Source: Paenibacillus sp. N3.4
GTDB lineage: Bacteria; Bacillota; Bacilli; Paenibacillales; NBRC-103111
Reading direction: 5' to 3'
Assembly: GCF_008017805.1 (NCBI RefSeq)
Contig: NZ_VRTT01000032.1
Coordinates: forward strand, 1-64,000
DNA length: 64,000 nucleotides
Program-made: the position numbers and the translations under genes
The notes under the pieces: model-generated
What the model was told of the DNA's origin: nothing
What the model saw: the letters and a program-made list of their open reading frames with translations, nothing else
Database searches by the model: none
Shown here: positions 1-9,473 of the stretch, in pieces
Layout: each line of letters begins with the position of its first letter
Numbering within the stretch: position 1 is the stretch's first letter

Positions 1-2227
1 TGGTGAAGTCCGTACCTTCGCTCAAGAACGTACAGTACACGCAGTGCTCGGTGTGGAACATCGGCATATGCTGATGGATGACCACCTCAAGCTTGGAAGT
101 TTCAGCACGGCGAAGCAAATCGACCATTTGCTGAATGTTCAAGTCGTACGAAGGTGTTATTTTGGATAAACCCGCCTCCAAGAAGAGCGCGGCCGTTTTG
201 TGGTTAGCCACATTGAGCGAGAAGTCTCCGATGAGCTGCGGCTGCGGCGCATCCGGATGCTCCAAGCGATGCTTCAAGAAGAAGTAAGCCGCGCCTGTGT
301 TACGAATCAACACCGCATCAGGTTTAAGCTTCAGTATATTGTTAAAATAGCCTGTTTCCCCAGGCATGTGAATCCGCGGTGTCGCCAAGGCGATTCGGCG
401 GCCGGCAGCATGGACAGCTTCAACTGCCGCAGGGAACTGCTTAATAAATTCAAAATCAGCGTAAATGAGCTGTACATCATCAGTCGTTTCTAGTACAGCC
501 TTCACCTGATCCAGGTTGCGGCAGAGTGCGGTTAGCTCCACAGCGCGGCGATCCGCCAGGGATAGCGCAGGCGTATGAACGGCGGCTTCATGGCGCTCCG
601 TCACAGACGGGAGCACGTCGTCGTAAACGCCGACGTCACGCTTGATGTAAGCGCGCGGCTTCTGCCGCTCGTCTTCCATCAACTCAACAGCACTGCGTCG
701 CATGCTGTTCAGCTCGCGCATCGGCACGATAAGCTCACCCACAAGCTGGACTTCCAGCTGGCTGAGTTCGTAAATCGTGCCGCCAAGGCGACCGAACTGC
801 TCGGTGAAGAGCTGTTCGTCCATAGGTCTTTTTTCCGCACGAACCAGCGGAAGCTCGGACTGAACGAAGACGGTATGCCCGCCTCGGATATCTGTCCACC
901 AGCTTTTGAGCGTCTCGCCTTCAACACCGCTAATCTTAATGCTGACCGGGAATGTCCGGTAAGGCTTATCGGTCTCGAAGGTCTGGCGCAGGCGCTTGTC
1001 GAGATGCGGATCGTTCGTCTTCCAAATGCGGTCACCGACATGCAGACGACTTAACTCAACATCGTTGCGGCCCATAATAATTTCGATGAGTCCGCCCTCG
1101 GCTTCGCCTTCGAGCTTCTCACCTTTGCGGCGCAAGTCATAGATTCGCCCGCCTTCTTCTTTCTTCGTGGGATCTCCTGCATCGAAGACGACACCGTCTC
1201 CACGCTTAATCGGCGCCTCGAGCTCGCATATCACGCCATCGCGCAAAATTTGCTTGATACGGCCAACGAAAACCCCGCGGCTTTTGGGAAACGTCCCATC
1301 GACAAGCTGCTTATTGTTGGTTCCATTCAAGAAGCCAACGGTAAATCCACGCGAGAAGCTCTGCTGCAGCTCACGAACCTCTTCTTTCGACGGACGAGCA
1401 TCCTCTCCATCGAAATAACGGTCAATCGCTCGGCGATATTTACTCACGACATTCGCCACGTATTCAGGGGTTTTCAAACGCCCTTCAATTTTAAAAGAAC
1501 GCACGCCAGCTTCAATCAATTCCGGCACAATCTCAATGGCCGCCAAGTCCTTAGGCGAAAGCAAATAAGTCACGTCACCCATCGGTTTTTGGACACCATC
1601 CACCATCAGGTCATACGGCAGACGGCATGCCTGCGCGCACTCCCCACGGTTAGCGGAGCGTCCGCCCCACATTTCGGAAGTCAAGCATTGACCGGAGTAC
1701 GAAACGCAAAGCGCGCCATGTACGAACACTTCCATCGGAAGCTTGGCTTGATCACCGATTTGCTTGATCTGTTTCAGGTTATTCTCACGACCGAGAACAA
1801 CGCGTTCAATGTCGAACGGTTTCGTAAATTCAACTGCCTCCGGCGATGTAATCGTCATCTGTGTCGATCCGTGAATCGGGAAATCCGGAGAAATCTCGCG
1901 AATCATTTTAACCAAACCAAGATCCTGCACAATAACCGCGTCAACACCCGCATCCACACAAGCTTCAATTAACTGCTTCGCCTCATTCAACTCTTCCTCG
2001 AAAACGAGAATGTTAAACGTTAGGAAGCCTTGAACCCCGTACAAATGAAGAAACGACATAATGTCCGGCAATTCTGCCATCGTAAAATTATGCGCTCTAG
2101 CTCGTGCATTAAATTTCTCCACACCAAAAAACACGGCATCTGCCCCATTGGCAACAGCCGCTCGCAAACAATCCCAGTCCCCCGCAGGAGCCAGCAACTC
2201 TATATCTTCTCTGCGTATCGTACGCAT
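1..2227 (-). CDS. U32 family peptidase-like protein (RlhA/YdcP type with DUF3656), 3' end outside window
   Basis: The minus strand is open from an ATG at 2227, preceded by an AAAGGA ribosome site, to the left edge, giving at least 742 codons. The N-terminus (MRTIRREDIELLAPAGDWDC) is the U32 TIM-barrel start. A cysteine-rich block about 180 residues in (CVSYSGQCL, then GECAQACRLPYDL) matches the conserved U32 cysteines. The last visible residues (FHTEHCVYCTFLSEGTDFT) are typical of the C-terminal part of the long U32/DUF3656 proteins. Members of this family such as E. coli RlhA hydroxylate a 23S rRNA cytidine, and related U32 proteins modify tRNA uridine 34; proteolytic activity is doubtful despite the name. 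RNA modification here is an inference from the family. It stands alone, divergent from the next operon. Confidence 0.9.
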   Translation of the reverse strand, partial: MRTIRREDIELLAPAGDWDCLRAAVANGADAVFFGVEKFNARARAHNFTMAELPDIMSFLHLYGVQGFLTFNILVFEEELNEAKQLIEACVDAGVDAVIVQDLGLVKMIREISPDFPIHGSTQMTITSPEAVEFTKPFDIERVVLGRENNLKQIKQIGDQAKLPMEVFVHGALCVSYSGQCLTSEMWGGRSANRGECAQACRLPYDLMVDGVQKPMGDVTYLLSPKDLAAIEIVPELIEAGVRSFKIEGRLKTPEYVANVVSKYRRAIDRYFDGEDARPSKEEVRELQQSFSRGFTVGFLNGTNNKQLVDGTFPKSRGVFVGRIKQILRDGVICELEAPIKRGDGVVFDAGDPTKKEEGGRIYDLRRKGEKLEGEAEGGLIEIIMGRNDVELSRLHVGDRIWKTNDPHLDKRLRQTFETDKPYRTFPVSIKISGVEGETLKSWWTDIRGGHTVFVQSELPLVRAEKRPMDEQLFTEQFGRLGGTIYELSQLEVQLVGELIVPMRELNSMRRSAVELMEDERQKPRAYIKRDVGVYDDVLPSVTERHEAAVHTPALSLADRRAVELTALCRNLDQVKAVLETTDDVQLIYADFEFIKQFPAAVEAVHAAGRRIALATPRIHMPGETGYFNNILKLKPDAVLIRNTGAAYFFLKHRLEHPDAPQPQLIGDFSLNVANHKTAALFLEAGLSKITPSYDLNIQQMVDLLRRAETSKLEVVIHQHMPMFHTEHCVYCTFLSEGTDFT

Positions 2228-2401
2228 GGCAGCAAATCCTTTCAATAATAGATCCTCAGGTAACCCTCAAAGTCTTCTCTTTAGTGTAACAGAAAGGATA
2301 GGTAGGAATCTAGGGCTTAGGTGTTTTGCAAAGTTACCCAAATTCCTACAGCTTTCGCTCTTTTCCAAACGTTTCCTAGAAGGAAGCGGCCCTTTTAAAA
2401 G

Positions 2402-2430
2402 TTAACAAACGTACCTATGAATGCTATAAT
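2402..2430 (+). promoter_or_regulatory. Sigma-A type promoter of the dlt-like operon
   Basis: TTAACA at 2402-2407 and a perfect TATAAT at 2425-2430 are separated by 17 bases. The start codon of the first gene of the dlt-like operon lies 40 bases downstream of the -10 box, after an AGGGAT ribosome site. This is a strong match by eye; transcription has not been shown. Confidence 0.7.
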
Positions 2431-2469
2431 GGCAAGGATAGTGACCATCTTAGTAATTGAGGGATACCT

Positions 2470-5400
2470 TTGGCTTTGTCGAAAATTCGTTATGCGAAAC
2501 TACTTATTGGACTATTCATTGGCATCCTGTTGCTTCTTGCGCTTCTTTTCTTTTTGCCTAAAGTGGACCAAACGAAGCTTTTGTATGCCACGAGCGGAGA
2601 AAAGTATGACACGGCAGCCTATGGTAATTTTCAGCAAACCTTACAAGCAGGCGTTCGTATTGAGAAACAAAACCTGCATCTCCTATCTGCAAGCAAGCTT
2701 CGCGCTTACGATGCTATTTATCTAGATCCCGCCCTCGGAGAAGACGCCGGGTGGGCAGAACAATCAACGAAGCTTATAAACTTCGTGAAGCAAGGCGGAC
2801 ATTTATTGTTGGAAAACGGCTTTGCTGCCAGCTTTCCAGCCGATTTCCTCGGTGCTGGGCAGATCGTTGACATGAAAACCGTGAAAGCCGCTGCGAATGC
2901 TGCTCCCAACACAGGCGGATCACCCGATTTTAGTTACCCTGAGGTACCTTACAACCTGCAAGGCGTGCAGCAAGCTTTTCGATTATTTACGCAAAGTTAT
3001 TTTAAACACAATGCCCTTGATAGTTTGCCAGACATGAACTGGGGCTATGGATTTATGCCAACCACTGGCCAAACCATTGTCCAAATGAATCAAGTTTCGC
3101 TTGCTATGCTCAATCGTGTAGGTAAGGGCGCTGTGTTAATCAGCAGCAATTTCTTACCTAATCGTTATTTTCCAACCGGCTATGATATGCAAAGCGGCAT
3201 GGACCCGAATCAAGGTTTCGCTCAGCTGGCTGCCAATTATCAAGCAGAGAATAATAAACCAATTCCGGGAACGACTTATTTCAATAAGAAAGCTTTGCCC
3301 ATTGAACCTTATTTTAACTTCTCTTTTGCCGCAGCAAACATGCAGTATCGTAGTGAACTGCTTGCTTATGTAGCGAAAGATACACTCGGGTACAGTGTAC
3401 GCAAAATACTTGGCCCCTATGGACGGCCTGCTATGGCTTTCCAGAATCATTTTGAGGCCATGCCGGCTATTCAACAGAAGGATGGCATCGCTTGGGCGGA
3501 GACGCTCAAAAAGTATGACGAGATCCCGTCGTTCACTCTTGTGCGCAACGCCTTCTATTGGGGGCAGTGGCGCGAGAGCATCACTGTGCAGCTCAATATG
3601 GGAACGAATGCGCAGCCGAAGTTCGTCGGAGAGCTGCCTGGCTCCGGCTACGCGAGCGGTTTGCACGTGATGGCTGACGGGAAGCCGCTGCGGCAGGCAT
3701 TGTTTCCGCAGTATCGCGATCTAGCCAGCGCGATTGAACTGCCTTACCGCGCGTACCCGGCCGCTGCGGATTTGAATGGCGACGGCCGCATGGATATCGT
3801 GGCCGGCAGTTCCGACGGATTCGTGTATGTGTACACGAATCTAGGCAGTAACGCTGCGGCCTATGCGAGCGAGCCGCCGCCTGAGGGCCTGGCGCTGCCG
3901 GACACGTTCGCGCGCCTGTGAAGCTGCTGCTGGAGTCCGGCGCGCCGCTCCAGCTTGGGGCCTACACCACCGTTCACGTTGCAGATGTGAACGGGGACGG
4001 CCGTCCGGACCTCGTCGTCTCCGACGAGTCCGGGGCTGTTCAGTTCCTGCCGCAGCTTGCTGACGGCAGGTTCGGGAAGCCCGCGCCCGTGCTCGCGGGC
4101 GGAAAACCGCTGCAGCTGCCCGGAGGGCCTGCAGCGCCGCTCGTCGCCGATATGACCGGCGACGGTAAGCTCGACCTCGTCCTGGGCGCAGCCGACGGAC
4201 GAGTGCTGCTCTACAAGGGCCGCAGCGCAGCGGCCCTTGATCTAGAGCCAATGGGCAGCGTACTGTTCAAGCTGCCCCATAACGCTACACACGCCGCGCC
4301 AAGCGCGCGTGACATGAACGGCGATGGCCGACTCGATCTCGTGGTCGGCAGCAGCGACGGGGACCTGCAAGTGTACCTCCAAAGCGCCGATGGCGCTTGG
4401 ACGGCACAAGGTCCCCTTGAGGGGACAAACCTCAACCAAGTCGGGAATCATGCCTTGGTTGCCGGACACTACTCCGTTCCGCTGTGGCTGGATCTCAACC
4501 ACAACGGCAAAGACGACTTAGTCGTCGGCGGCATCGAATTCGGTTCACCTGTAGCCATCGACGATCCGCAGTTTCCTTATAAGGAACAGCTTAACGCATT
4601 CATTAAATACGCAGCGGATAATCACTTGGATCTGAATCCGCATGTGTTTGTACATAATTTTAAAAGTAGCTCTGAAGAGCGCACCGAAATCGCCCTGCAT
4701 AAGCAAGCTTTTGACAAGCTGGGCATTCCATGGCTGCATCCTGGAACGAATCAACATACTTGGCGCATCAATAATCAAGATCATGAGATGACCTTGCGCA
4801 GCGAACAGCAGCAGTCCATGTGGTACAATTTTGGTTTCTTGCCATCCGAGTCGCCCGTTGTCTCTCGTCCTGATGCCATTTGGTCACTTCCCTTCCTGCT
4901 TATGGATAAGCAAGGAAGCACAGACTCAACCATGTTAATTCATACGCCAACACCCGTGCTCCGGACAGGAGACTACGCGACAACAGACGTTTTTGAATCC
5001 ATGGTTCAATTGGATATGCCGATTGATTATTTCGAGCACATCGAGTACCATTTCCGGTACCGGCCAAAATTGCCGATTTAACCGATTTCGCCGACTATTT
5101 TGACAAGCTTCGTACGAAGCATGATTATAATTTCATGACGGAAACGCAGATGGCTAAGTCTTTCTTAACCGCATTGAAAAGTGAAGTGCGTATCAGTCAG
5201 TCATGGGCGTCCTATTTATGGGACAAGCTGAAGGATCGTTTGTCCAAAGGCAGCCCCCACTGGCATTCGACTTTGACCCCACTTACTAACAACGTACCAA
5301 GTTTGGCGGATGATTACACGGATACGCTTGGTGTCGTTATTGAAAAAGGCGAGAAGTTAGCACAGTACTCCTTACAAAGCGATTCAACGATTTACACGAC

Positions 5401-5698
5401 ATTAAATAATCGATTCTATATAGGTCTGGCCAAGTCTTCATCGATTAGTATTGGACCCACACAAGATCAACTGCATATGGTTCGTTCCAACGTGCCCTTT
5501 GTCCTTACTCAACAAGGTAAGACTCATCAACTAGAACTGAAATCTGCTGGCTTGCAGCAAATTAAGCTGTACAGTCCTGATGAGCTTGTATTTGAAGGAT
5601 CCGATGTGAAGACCACCTACGATGCCCAAACGCATATGTATACCATCACCAGGTATGGGGATTTAACAACTATTTCTTTTACCAAAAAAGCGAAATAA
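2470..5698 (+). CDS. Membrane-anchored FG-GAP/VCBS repeat protein, interrupted by two single-base frameshifts
   Basis: Three consecutive open frames (2470-3921, 3918-5081, about 5068-5698) make one protein of about 1076 residues if one base is restored near 3915 and one in the A-run at 5066-5069. Repaired, the first junction reads through naturally inside a repeat (FARPVKLLLESGAPL). Residues about 10-30 form one transmembrane anchor, so the rest is probably extracytoplasmic. Next comes a Rossmann-like region, possibly glutamine-amidotransferase-like. Five Ca-binding-loop repeats of the DxNGDGxxDLV type follow (about residues 430-690), as in beta-propeller integrin-alpha-like proteins. The C-terminal 350 residues may resemble a carbohydrate-active (deacetylase-like) fold, which is a weak guess. 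The start is TTG with AGGGAT seven bases upstream. As first gene of the dlt-like operon it may recognise or process the glycopolymer acceptor (inference). Two separate genes coupled at GTGA (3918-3921) are less likely. Confidence 0.7.
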
Positions 5699-5751
5699 CC
5701 CAGCACTAACTGAATTGACCACTCTTACAACAAACCAGGAGGCTTTCCATC

Positions 5752-6009
5752 ATGTCTAATGAAGATCTATTAGCGCAGCTCGAACAGCATATTCGCGAGC
5801 GTTACGAAATTGCTGAGGATGACGATGACTTCGACATTGACGTTCATCTGTTTGATTATGGGTTTATCGATTCCATTGGCGCTACTGCGCTAATCGCCCA
5901 TATCGAGAAAACGTACAATCTCCAAGTAACGAATCAAGATCTAATGCTTTACTCTATGAACACCGTTCGTGAAATTGCCGATTTTATTTCGAAGAAGACT
6001 GCGAGGTAA
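5752..6009 (+). CDS. Acyl/aminoacyl carrier protein, DltC-like
   Basis: An 85-residue acidic protein with the carrier-protein signature GFIDSIGATALI. Ser41 in the DSI motif is the expected attachment site for 4'-phosphopantetheine. Length and helix pattern fit DltC or other free-standing carrier proteins. An AGGAGG ribosome site precedes the ATG, and the gene ends 7 bases before the synthetase-like ligase. In the canonical dlt system the carrier receives D-alanine from DltA; here the adjacent ligase is the obvious loading enzyme, so this is probably an aminoacyl carrier protein. That pairing is inferred from position and from what is known of amino acid:[carrier protein] ligases. Confidence 0.85.
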   Translation: MSNEDLLAQLEQHIRERYEIAEDDDDFDIDVHLFDYGFIDSIGATALIAHIEKTYNLQVTNQDLMLYSMNTVREIADFISKKTAR

Positions 6010-6016
6010 CCCACCC

Positions 6017-7216
6017 ATGATGGCATGTAAAATTTCTTTAGCAGGTTTGGCTGAGAGTCAGCATGGTCAAGTCAAATATGCTTCCGCCTTTGCTGATGAG
6101 CACATCCAGGACATTTCTCTTGAGGATGGACACATTCATATTACCCATAACTCTCCGGGTGGTAACGAGCGCATTATTGAGCGCGTAGAACGTCTCATTG
6201 AGCGTTTCTCCCACGGTGATTTCGGCTTTAAAGAGAATATTCTGTTCGAGCATAAAGTGGATACGCCGTACGAAGGAGATATTATCGCTGAGTTAGTCGA
6301 ACGTAAGGCCATTAAAGTGCTGGAACCGGGACTCTTCATCTTCCGTGAACCTTTCTCCAGCCTGATGCGCTTCTTGGATTACTCCTTTGTGACCAAAATT
6401 GCCAAGCGTTTCGAAGGCATGCAGGAAGAATCTTATCCTGCTGTCATTCACAGTCATACGCTGAATAAAACCAATCATTTTACTTCATTCCCAGAGCACA
6501 TTCACTTCGTCACGCATTTGCGCGAGGATTTGGACGTCATCGAGTCCTTCTCACAGTCCATTCGCGAAGCTGGCGGTTGGAACCAGAACGAGCCTCTAGC
6601 ACTGGATACCAACATGGTGAAGCCGAACTTCATGATGAATCCCTCCACTTGCTATCACTGTTATGAAGGCTTAGAGAATGAAACGCTCGAAGGAGATGGC
6701 ATCGTCGTCACAGCTATTGCGAAATGTCATCGTTTCGAATCCAAAAACCATACTGATTTCGGTCGCTTACTTGATTTCTCGATGCGTGAAATTATTTTCG
6801 TTGGGAAGCCTGACTTCGTCAAAGAAAATCGCTTGAAATCGATTGAATATCTCAAAGAGCTAGCCGTAGAATGGAACGTAGACAGCATGATGGAAATCGC
6901 CAATGATCCGTTCTTCACGAACGACTTCCAAGTGAAAGCTTCTTTCCAACGCAATCAAGAAATGAAATACGAGCTGCGCCTAAGCATTCCGCATGTGAAG
7001 AAGTCCATCGCCTGCTCCTCTGTTAATTTTCACAGCAATACATTTGGAAATGCCTTCAATATTAAAATGGGCAAACGTAATGCCGTTACAGGCTGCGTAG
7101 GCTTTGGCATAGAGCGCTGGGCATTCGCCTTCTTGGCACAATACGGTCTCGACGAGCAGCAGTGGCCTGCGGCATTCCGTGAGCAATACCATGCATGGCA
7201 AGAAAAAGCACTTTAG
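6017..7216 (+). CDS. Class II aaRS-like amino acid--[acyl-carrier-protein] ligase
   Basis: A 399-residue protein resembling the catalytic core of atypical (archaeal-type) seryl-tRNA synthetase without a tRNA-binding domain, the hallmark of amino acid:[carrier protein] ligases. These activate glycine or alanine with ATP and load it onto a phosphopantetheine arm. Visible features are PSTCYHCYEG around Cys212, Arg239 in a motif-2-like segment (AKCHRFE), Glu258 (MREII), and Cys360 just before motif 3 (GCVGFGIER, Arg367). Cys212, Glu258 and Cys360 have the spacing expected of the zinc site that binds the substrate amino group in the Bradyrhizobium enzymes, as I recall it. The start at 6017 has GAGGT about nine bases upstream, and a second ATG follows directly. 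It sits between the carrier protein and the DltD-like gene, where it would stand in for DltA. The amino acid specificity cannot be read from the sequence. Confidence 0.82.
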   Translation: MMACKISLAGLAESQHGQVKYASAFADEHIQDISLEDGHIHITHNSPGGNERIIERVERLIERFSHGDFGFKENILFEHKVDTPYEGDIIAELVERKAIKVLEPGLFIFREPFSSLMRFLDYSFVTKIAKRFEGMQEESYPAVIHSHTLNKTNHFTSFPEHIHFVTHLREDLDVIESFSQSIREAGGWNQNEPLALDTNMVKPNFMMNPSTCYHCYEGLENETLEGDGIVVTAIAKCHRFESKNHTDFGRLLDFSMREIIFVGKPDFVKENRLKSIEYLKELAVEWNVDSMMEIANDPFFTNDFQVKASFQRNQEMKYELRLSIPHVKKSIACSSVNFHSNTFGNAFNIKMGKRNAVTGCVGFGIERWAFAFLAQYGLDEQQWPAAFREQYHAWQEKAL

Positions 7217-7255
7217 TTTAAAATGTTCCGTGTTAACCCAATACATTGATAATGA

Positions 7256-8167
7256 GTGATACCCTTGAAAGCAGCCGCATTTCTCAAAAAAAACAGCTTC
7301 GTGCTCGGCCTCCTGCTGGCTCTCGTTGTCTCCGACCTGCTCATTTCCTGGTGGAACCCGATGGTCAGCTCACGCCGGTTTTACAAAAATGATTTTACCA
7401 AAACGCTCTACCATCATGGCTGGTCCCAATCGGGACCGGTTTTCTTTGGTAATTCGTCTGTAACGGGTGCTTATATCGAAGACAAGTCAGACGCTCATTT
7501 GGTTGAAATGGGTCTTTCCTATGGGAAGCTGACTGACCTTAAGGGAATTCTCGCAGATCATCTCTACCAGGTTCGTGATGAGCTTGTTATCGGAATCGAT
7601 GTCCATACGATGTTGGATCCCTTGGAAACAGACCCCACCTACCAATGGTTCAAACCCTGGTACCAACCTTACGTCTACACGTACCGCGACTATTTCCGTG
7701 ACTCCGGTGAGGAATTTGCAAGAAATTTACGCAAAGGCAGCCTCGCCTACGAGCCTCGTTGGATCGATAAAGAGCTATATCCCGGACGCAAAGATGATGC
7801 CTTCCTAAAGACGAAATGGGAGGACTATGATAAACGCTTCGGCGCTATGACGTTGAAGGATTTTAAAGACAATCTCGATGCTCTGCAATGGGTAATCGGT
7901 TATGCGAAGGAGCACAAGCTCTCGCTTCGTGTCATATGGATGCCATGGAACAAAGGCTACGCCGATCCTCCCTATGTGGCTTCTCTCAAACAAGAAGTGA
8001 ATAGCCAGCTCCAAGCTGCGAATGTCCCTACACTTGATTTGATGCATACGTATGAACCGCGCTATTTCCATGATCTTGTCCATCTCAATCGGGAAGAGGG
8101 CGCTCCGCTGTTTACGAAGGAGGTTGACACATGGTTAAAATCCTTAGGAAAACCATCGAAGTCTTAG
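7256..8167 (+). CDS. DltD-like membrane-anchored SGNH-fold protein
   Basis: A 303-residue protein with one N-terminal transmembrane helix (about residues 14-31) and an extracytoplasmic domain. FFGNSSVTG carries a GxS nucleophile motif (Ser67), and HDLVHLN near the end supplies a D-x-x-H pair (Asp273, His276), together the SGNH/GDSL catalytic arrangement also found in DltD. It is shorter than typical DltD (about 390-430 residues). DltD acts outside the membrane in transferring or editing D-alanyl esters on teichoic acids, and the analogous role here is inferred. The start is uncertain: GTG at 7256, or TTG at 7265 with GAGTGAT upstream. Its 3' end overlaps the DltX-like frame by 37 bases, implying translational coupling. 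Confidence 0.75.
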   Translation: MIPLKAAAFLKKNSFVLGLLLALVVSDLLISWWNPMVSSRRFYKNDFTKTLYHHGWSQSGPVFFGNSSVTGAYIEDKSDAHLVEMGLSYGKLTDLKGILADHLYQVRDELVIGIDVHTMLDPLETDPTYQWFKPWYQPYVYTYRDYFRDSGEEFARNLRKGSLAYEPRWIDKELYPGRKDDAFLKTKWEDYDKRFGAMTLKDFKDNLDALQWVIGYAKEHKLSLRVIWMPWNKGYADPPYVASLKQEVNSQLQAANVPTLDLMHTYEPRYFHDLVHLNREEGAPLFTKEVDTWLKSLGKPSKS

Positions 8168-8241
8168 TCTATCTCGTGATGTTATATCTGATTTTTATTT
8201 ATTTTACCGGCAAGGGATTATTTATCTACGAAAAGTTCTAG
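8131..8241 (+). CDS. DltX-like single-pass membrane microprotein (36 aa)
   Basis: ATG at 8131 has AAGGAGG about nine bases upstream. The 36 residues have a basic N-terminus (MVKILRKTIEV), one hydrophobic helix (YLVMLYLIFIYF) and the C-terminus GKGLFIYEKF. Canonical DltX proteins are about 45-50 residues with one helix and a conserved C-terminal F-x-Y-N-E-F; the ending here differs mainly in having K where DltX has E. DltX is a required partner of DltB and DltD, its C-terminal acyl-accepting motif relaying D-alanine. The frame overlaps the end of the DltD-like gene and ends 74 bases before the DltB-like gene. Position, size and C-terminal motif make this a good but unproven assignment. Confidence 0.7.
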   Translation: MVKILRKTIEVLVYLVMLYLIFIYFTGKGLFIYEKF

Positions 8242-8315
8242 CACCTGAGTATGGTCATCTAGATTTTCTGAAAAATGAACCGTTCAAGCTTTTTGAAGCG
8301 AGGAGTTCTATAGCT

Positions 8316-9470
8316 ATGTTTTATATGCACATGAACGCAATAGTCGCTATGGCTGGCATGATTGCGGTTCTCATGCTCACCCGCAAGTGGGCCGATAACA
8401 AACGAATTTTGATGATTGTATTTAGCCTTTGCTTTTTACTGTTTTTCAGCAAAAAACTATGCTTGTTCTACGCTGCCTTCACCATTATTAATTACGGGGG
8501 CTTTGTTTTTTTATGCAGAACAAAATTATGGCGGAAAGCGGCCTTTATTTCGGGAATTGCCGCTAATATTATTGGTGTTTTCCTTGGTGTTCGGCTGTAT
8601 GTCATGGATGTGTTCCACAATCCACTTTTCGATGCCATCATTTACTTAGGACTCATTTATAACGTCTTGAAGGTAATCGATTCTTATTACTTCGCCTACT
8701 TCTTTGGAAAAGAAGGTCAAGTGCCGGCAATTGATTACGCCAACTATATTCTGTTCATCCCCACGTTTACATCGGGACCGATTTTAAAGTTTCGCGATTT
8801 TATGGCGGACACCAAGAAGCCTTACTCCGTCGATGCTGCACTCTTTGAAAATAGTATAAAGCGAATTATTGTAGGCATGTTCAAAAAAATGGTTGTGGTC
8901 ACATGGATGACAGGTATTTTCGATCAAGTTCTCAAACAGGACCTTCATACTCATCAATCCTTGTTCCTGTTAATTTGGTTCTATGCGCTCATCTACTTTG
9001 ATTTCTCTGGTTATTCAGATATGGCGATTGGTTTTGGCCGACTGATGGGATACACGATGCCTGAAAATTTCAAGCGCCCTTTCATGTCTCCGTCTATGAC
9101 TCAATTTTGGCGAAATTGGCATGCCACACTCGGCGATTTTTTCCGTGATCATATCTTTATGTTCTTCTCTCGCTCCGTACCGTCGCGCTGGGTAGCCTCT
9201 AGTTTATCGGTGCTCATTATGGTATTAATGGGCTTGTGGCACGGGTTCACGTGGCTCTATCTCTTTTATGGCCTTTATCACGGTATTATTTTGGCGATAG
9301 AAAATCTGCTGAAAATGACGACCGTCAATAAAAAGAAAGTATCCAAAACTTATTTCTATTTCCGCTGTTTCGTCACACAAGCCTTAGTCACGATTTCGGT
9401 TATCATCTATAGCTCCAACTATGAAACGGTCCTTCGCATTTATAAAGGCTTGCTTCATTTTACTGGATAA
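8316..9470 (+). CDS. MBOAT family O-acyltransferase, DltB-like
   Basis: A 384-residue polytopic membrane protein with about 10 hydrophobic segments. MBOAT hallmarks are FDFSGYSDMAIG (about residue 228), FWRNWH with His269, and GLWHG with the catalytic-type His309. Members such as DltB, AlgI and PatA carry an acyl group through the membrane onto an extracytoplasmic acceptor. DltB works with carrier protein DltC, DltX and DltD. The ATG at 8316 has GAGGAG about ten bases upstream. It is the last gene of the operon, and no other acyltransferase is nearby. The acyl group is predicted to be an aminoacyl group from the adjacent carrier protein (inference). Confidence 0.88.
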   Translation: MFYMHMNAIVAMAGMIAVLMLTRKWADNKRILMIVFSLCFLLFFSKKLCLFYAAFTIINYGGFVFLCRTKLWRKAAFISGIAANIIGVFLGVRLYVMDVFHNPLFDAIIYLGLIYNVLKVIDSYYFAYFFGKEGQVPAIDYANYILFIPTFTSGPILKFRDFMADTKKPYSVDAALFENSIKRIIVGMFKKMVVVTWMTGIFDQVLKQDLHTHQSLFLLIWFYALIYFDFSGYSDMAIGFGRLMGYTMPENFKRPFMSPSMTQFWRNWHATLGDFFRDHIFMFFSRSVPSRWVASSLSVLIMVLMGLWHGFTWLYLFYGLYHGIILAIENLLKMTTVNKKKVSKTYFYFRCFVTQALVTISVIIYSSNYETVLRIYKGLLHFTG

Positions 9471-9473
9471 GAG

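Noticed and set aside
200..2405. Several plus-strand open frames of up to 240 codons
   Set aside because: They lie antisense to the U32-family gene, whose minus-strand frame is continuous with recognisable motifs from 2227 to the left edge.
3909..3921. Programmed -1 frameshifting in the VCBS gene
   Set aside because: No heptanucleotide slippery sequence is present at either break, and identical single-base losses occur in unrelated genes, so error is simpler.
3841..4251. 136-codon Arg/Ala-rich minus-strand frame in a GC-rich patch
   Set aside because: It is antisense to the VCBS repeats. The odd composition reflects the GC-rich repeat codons.
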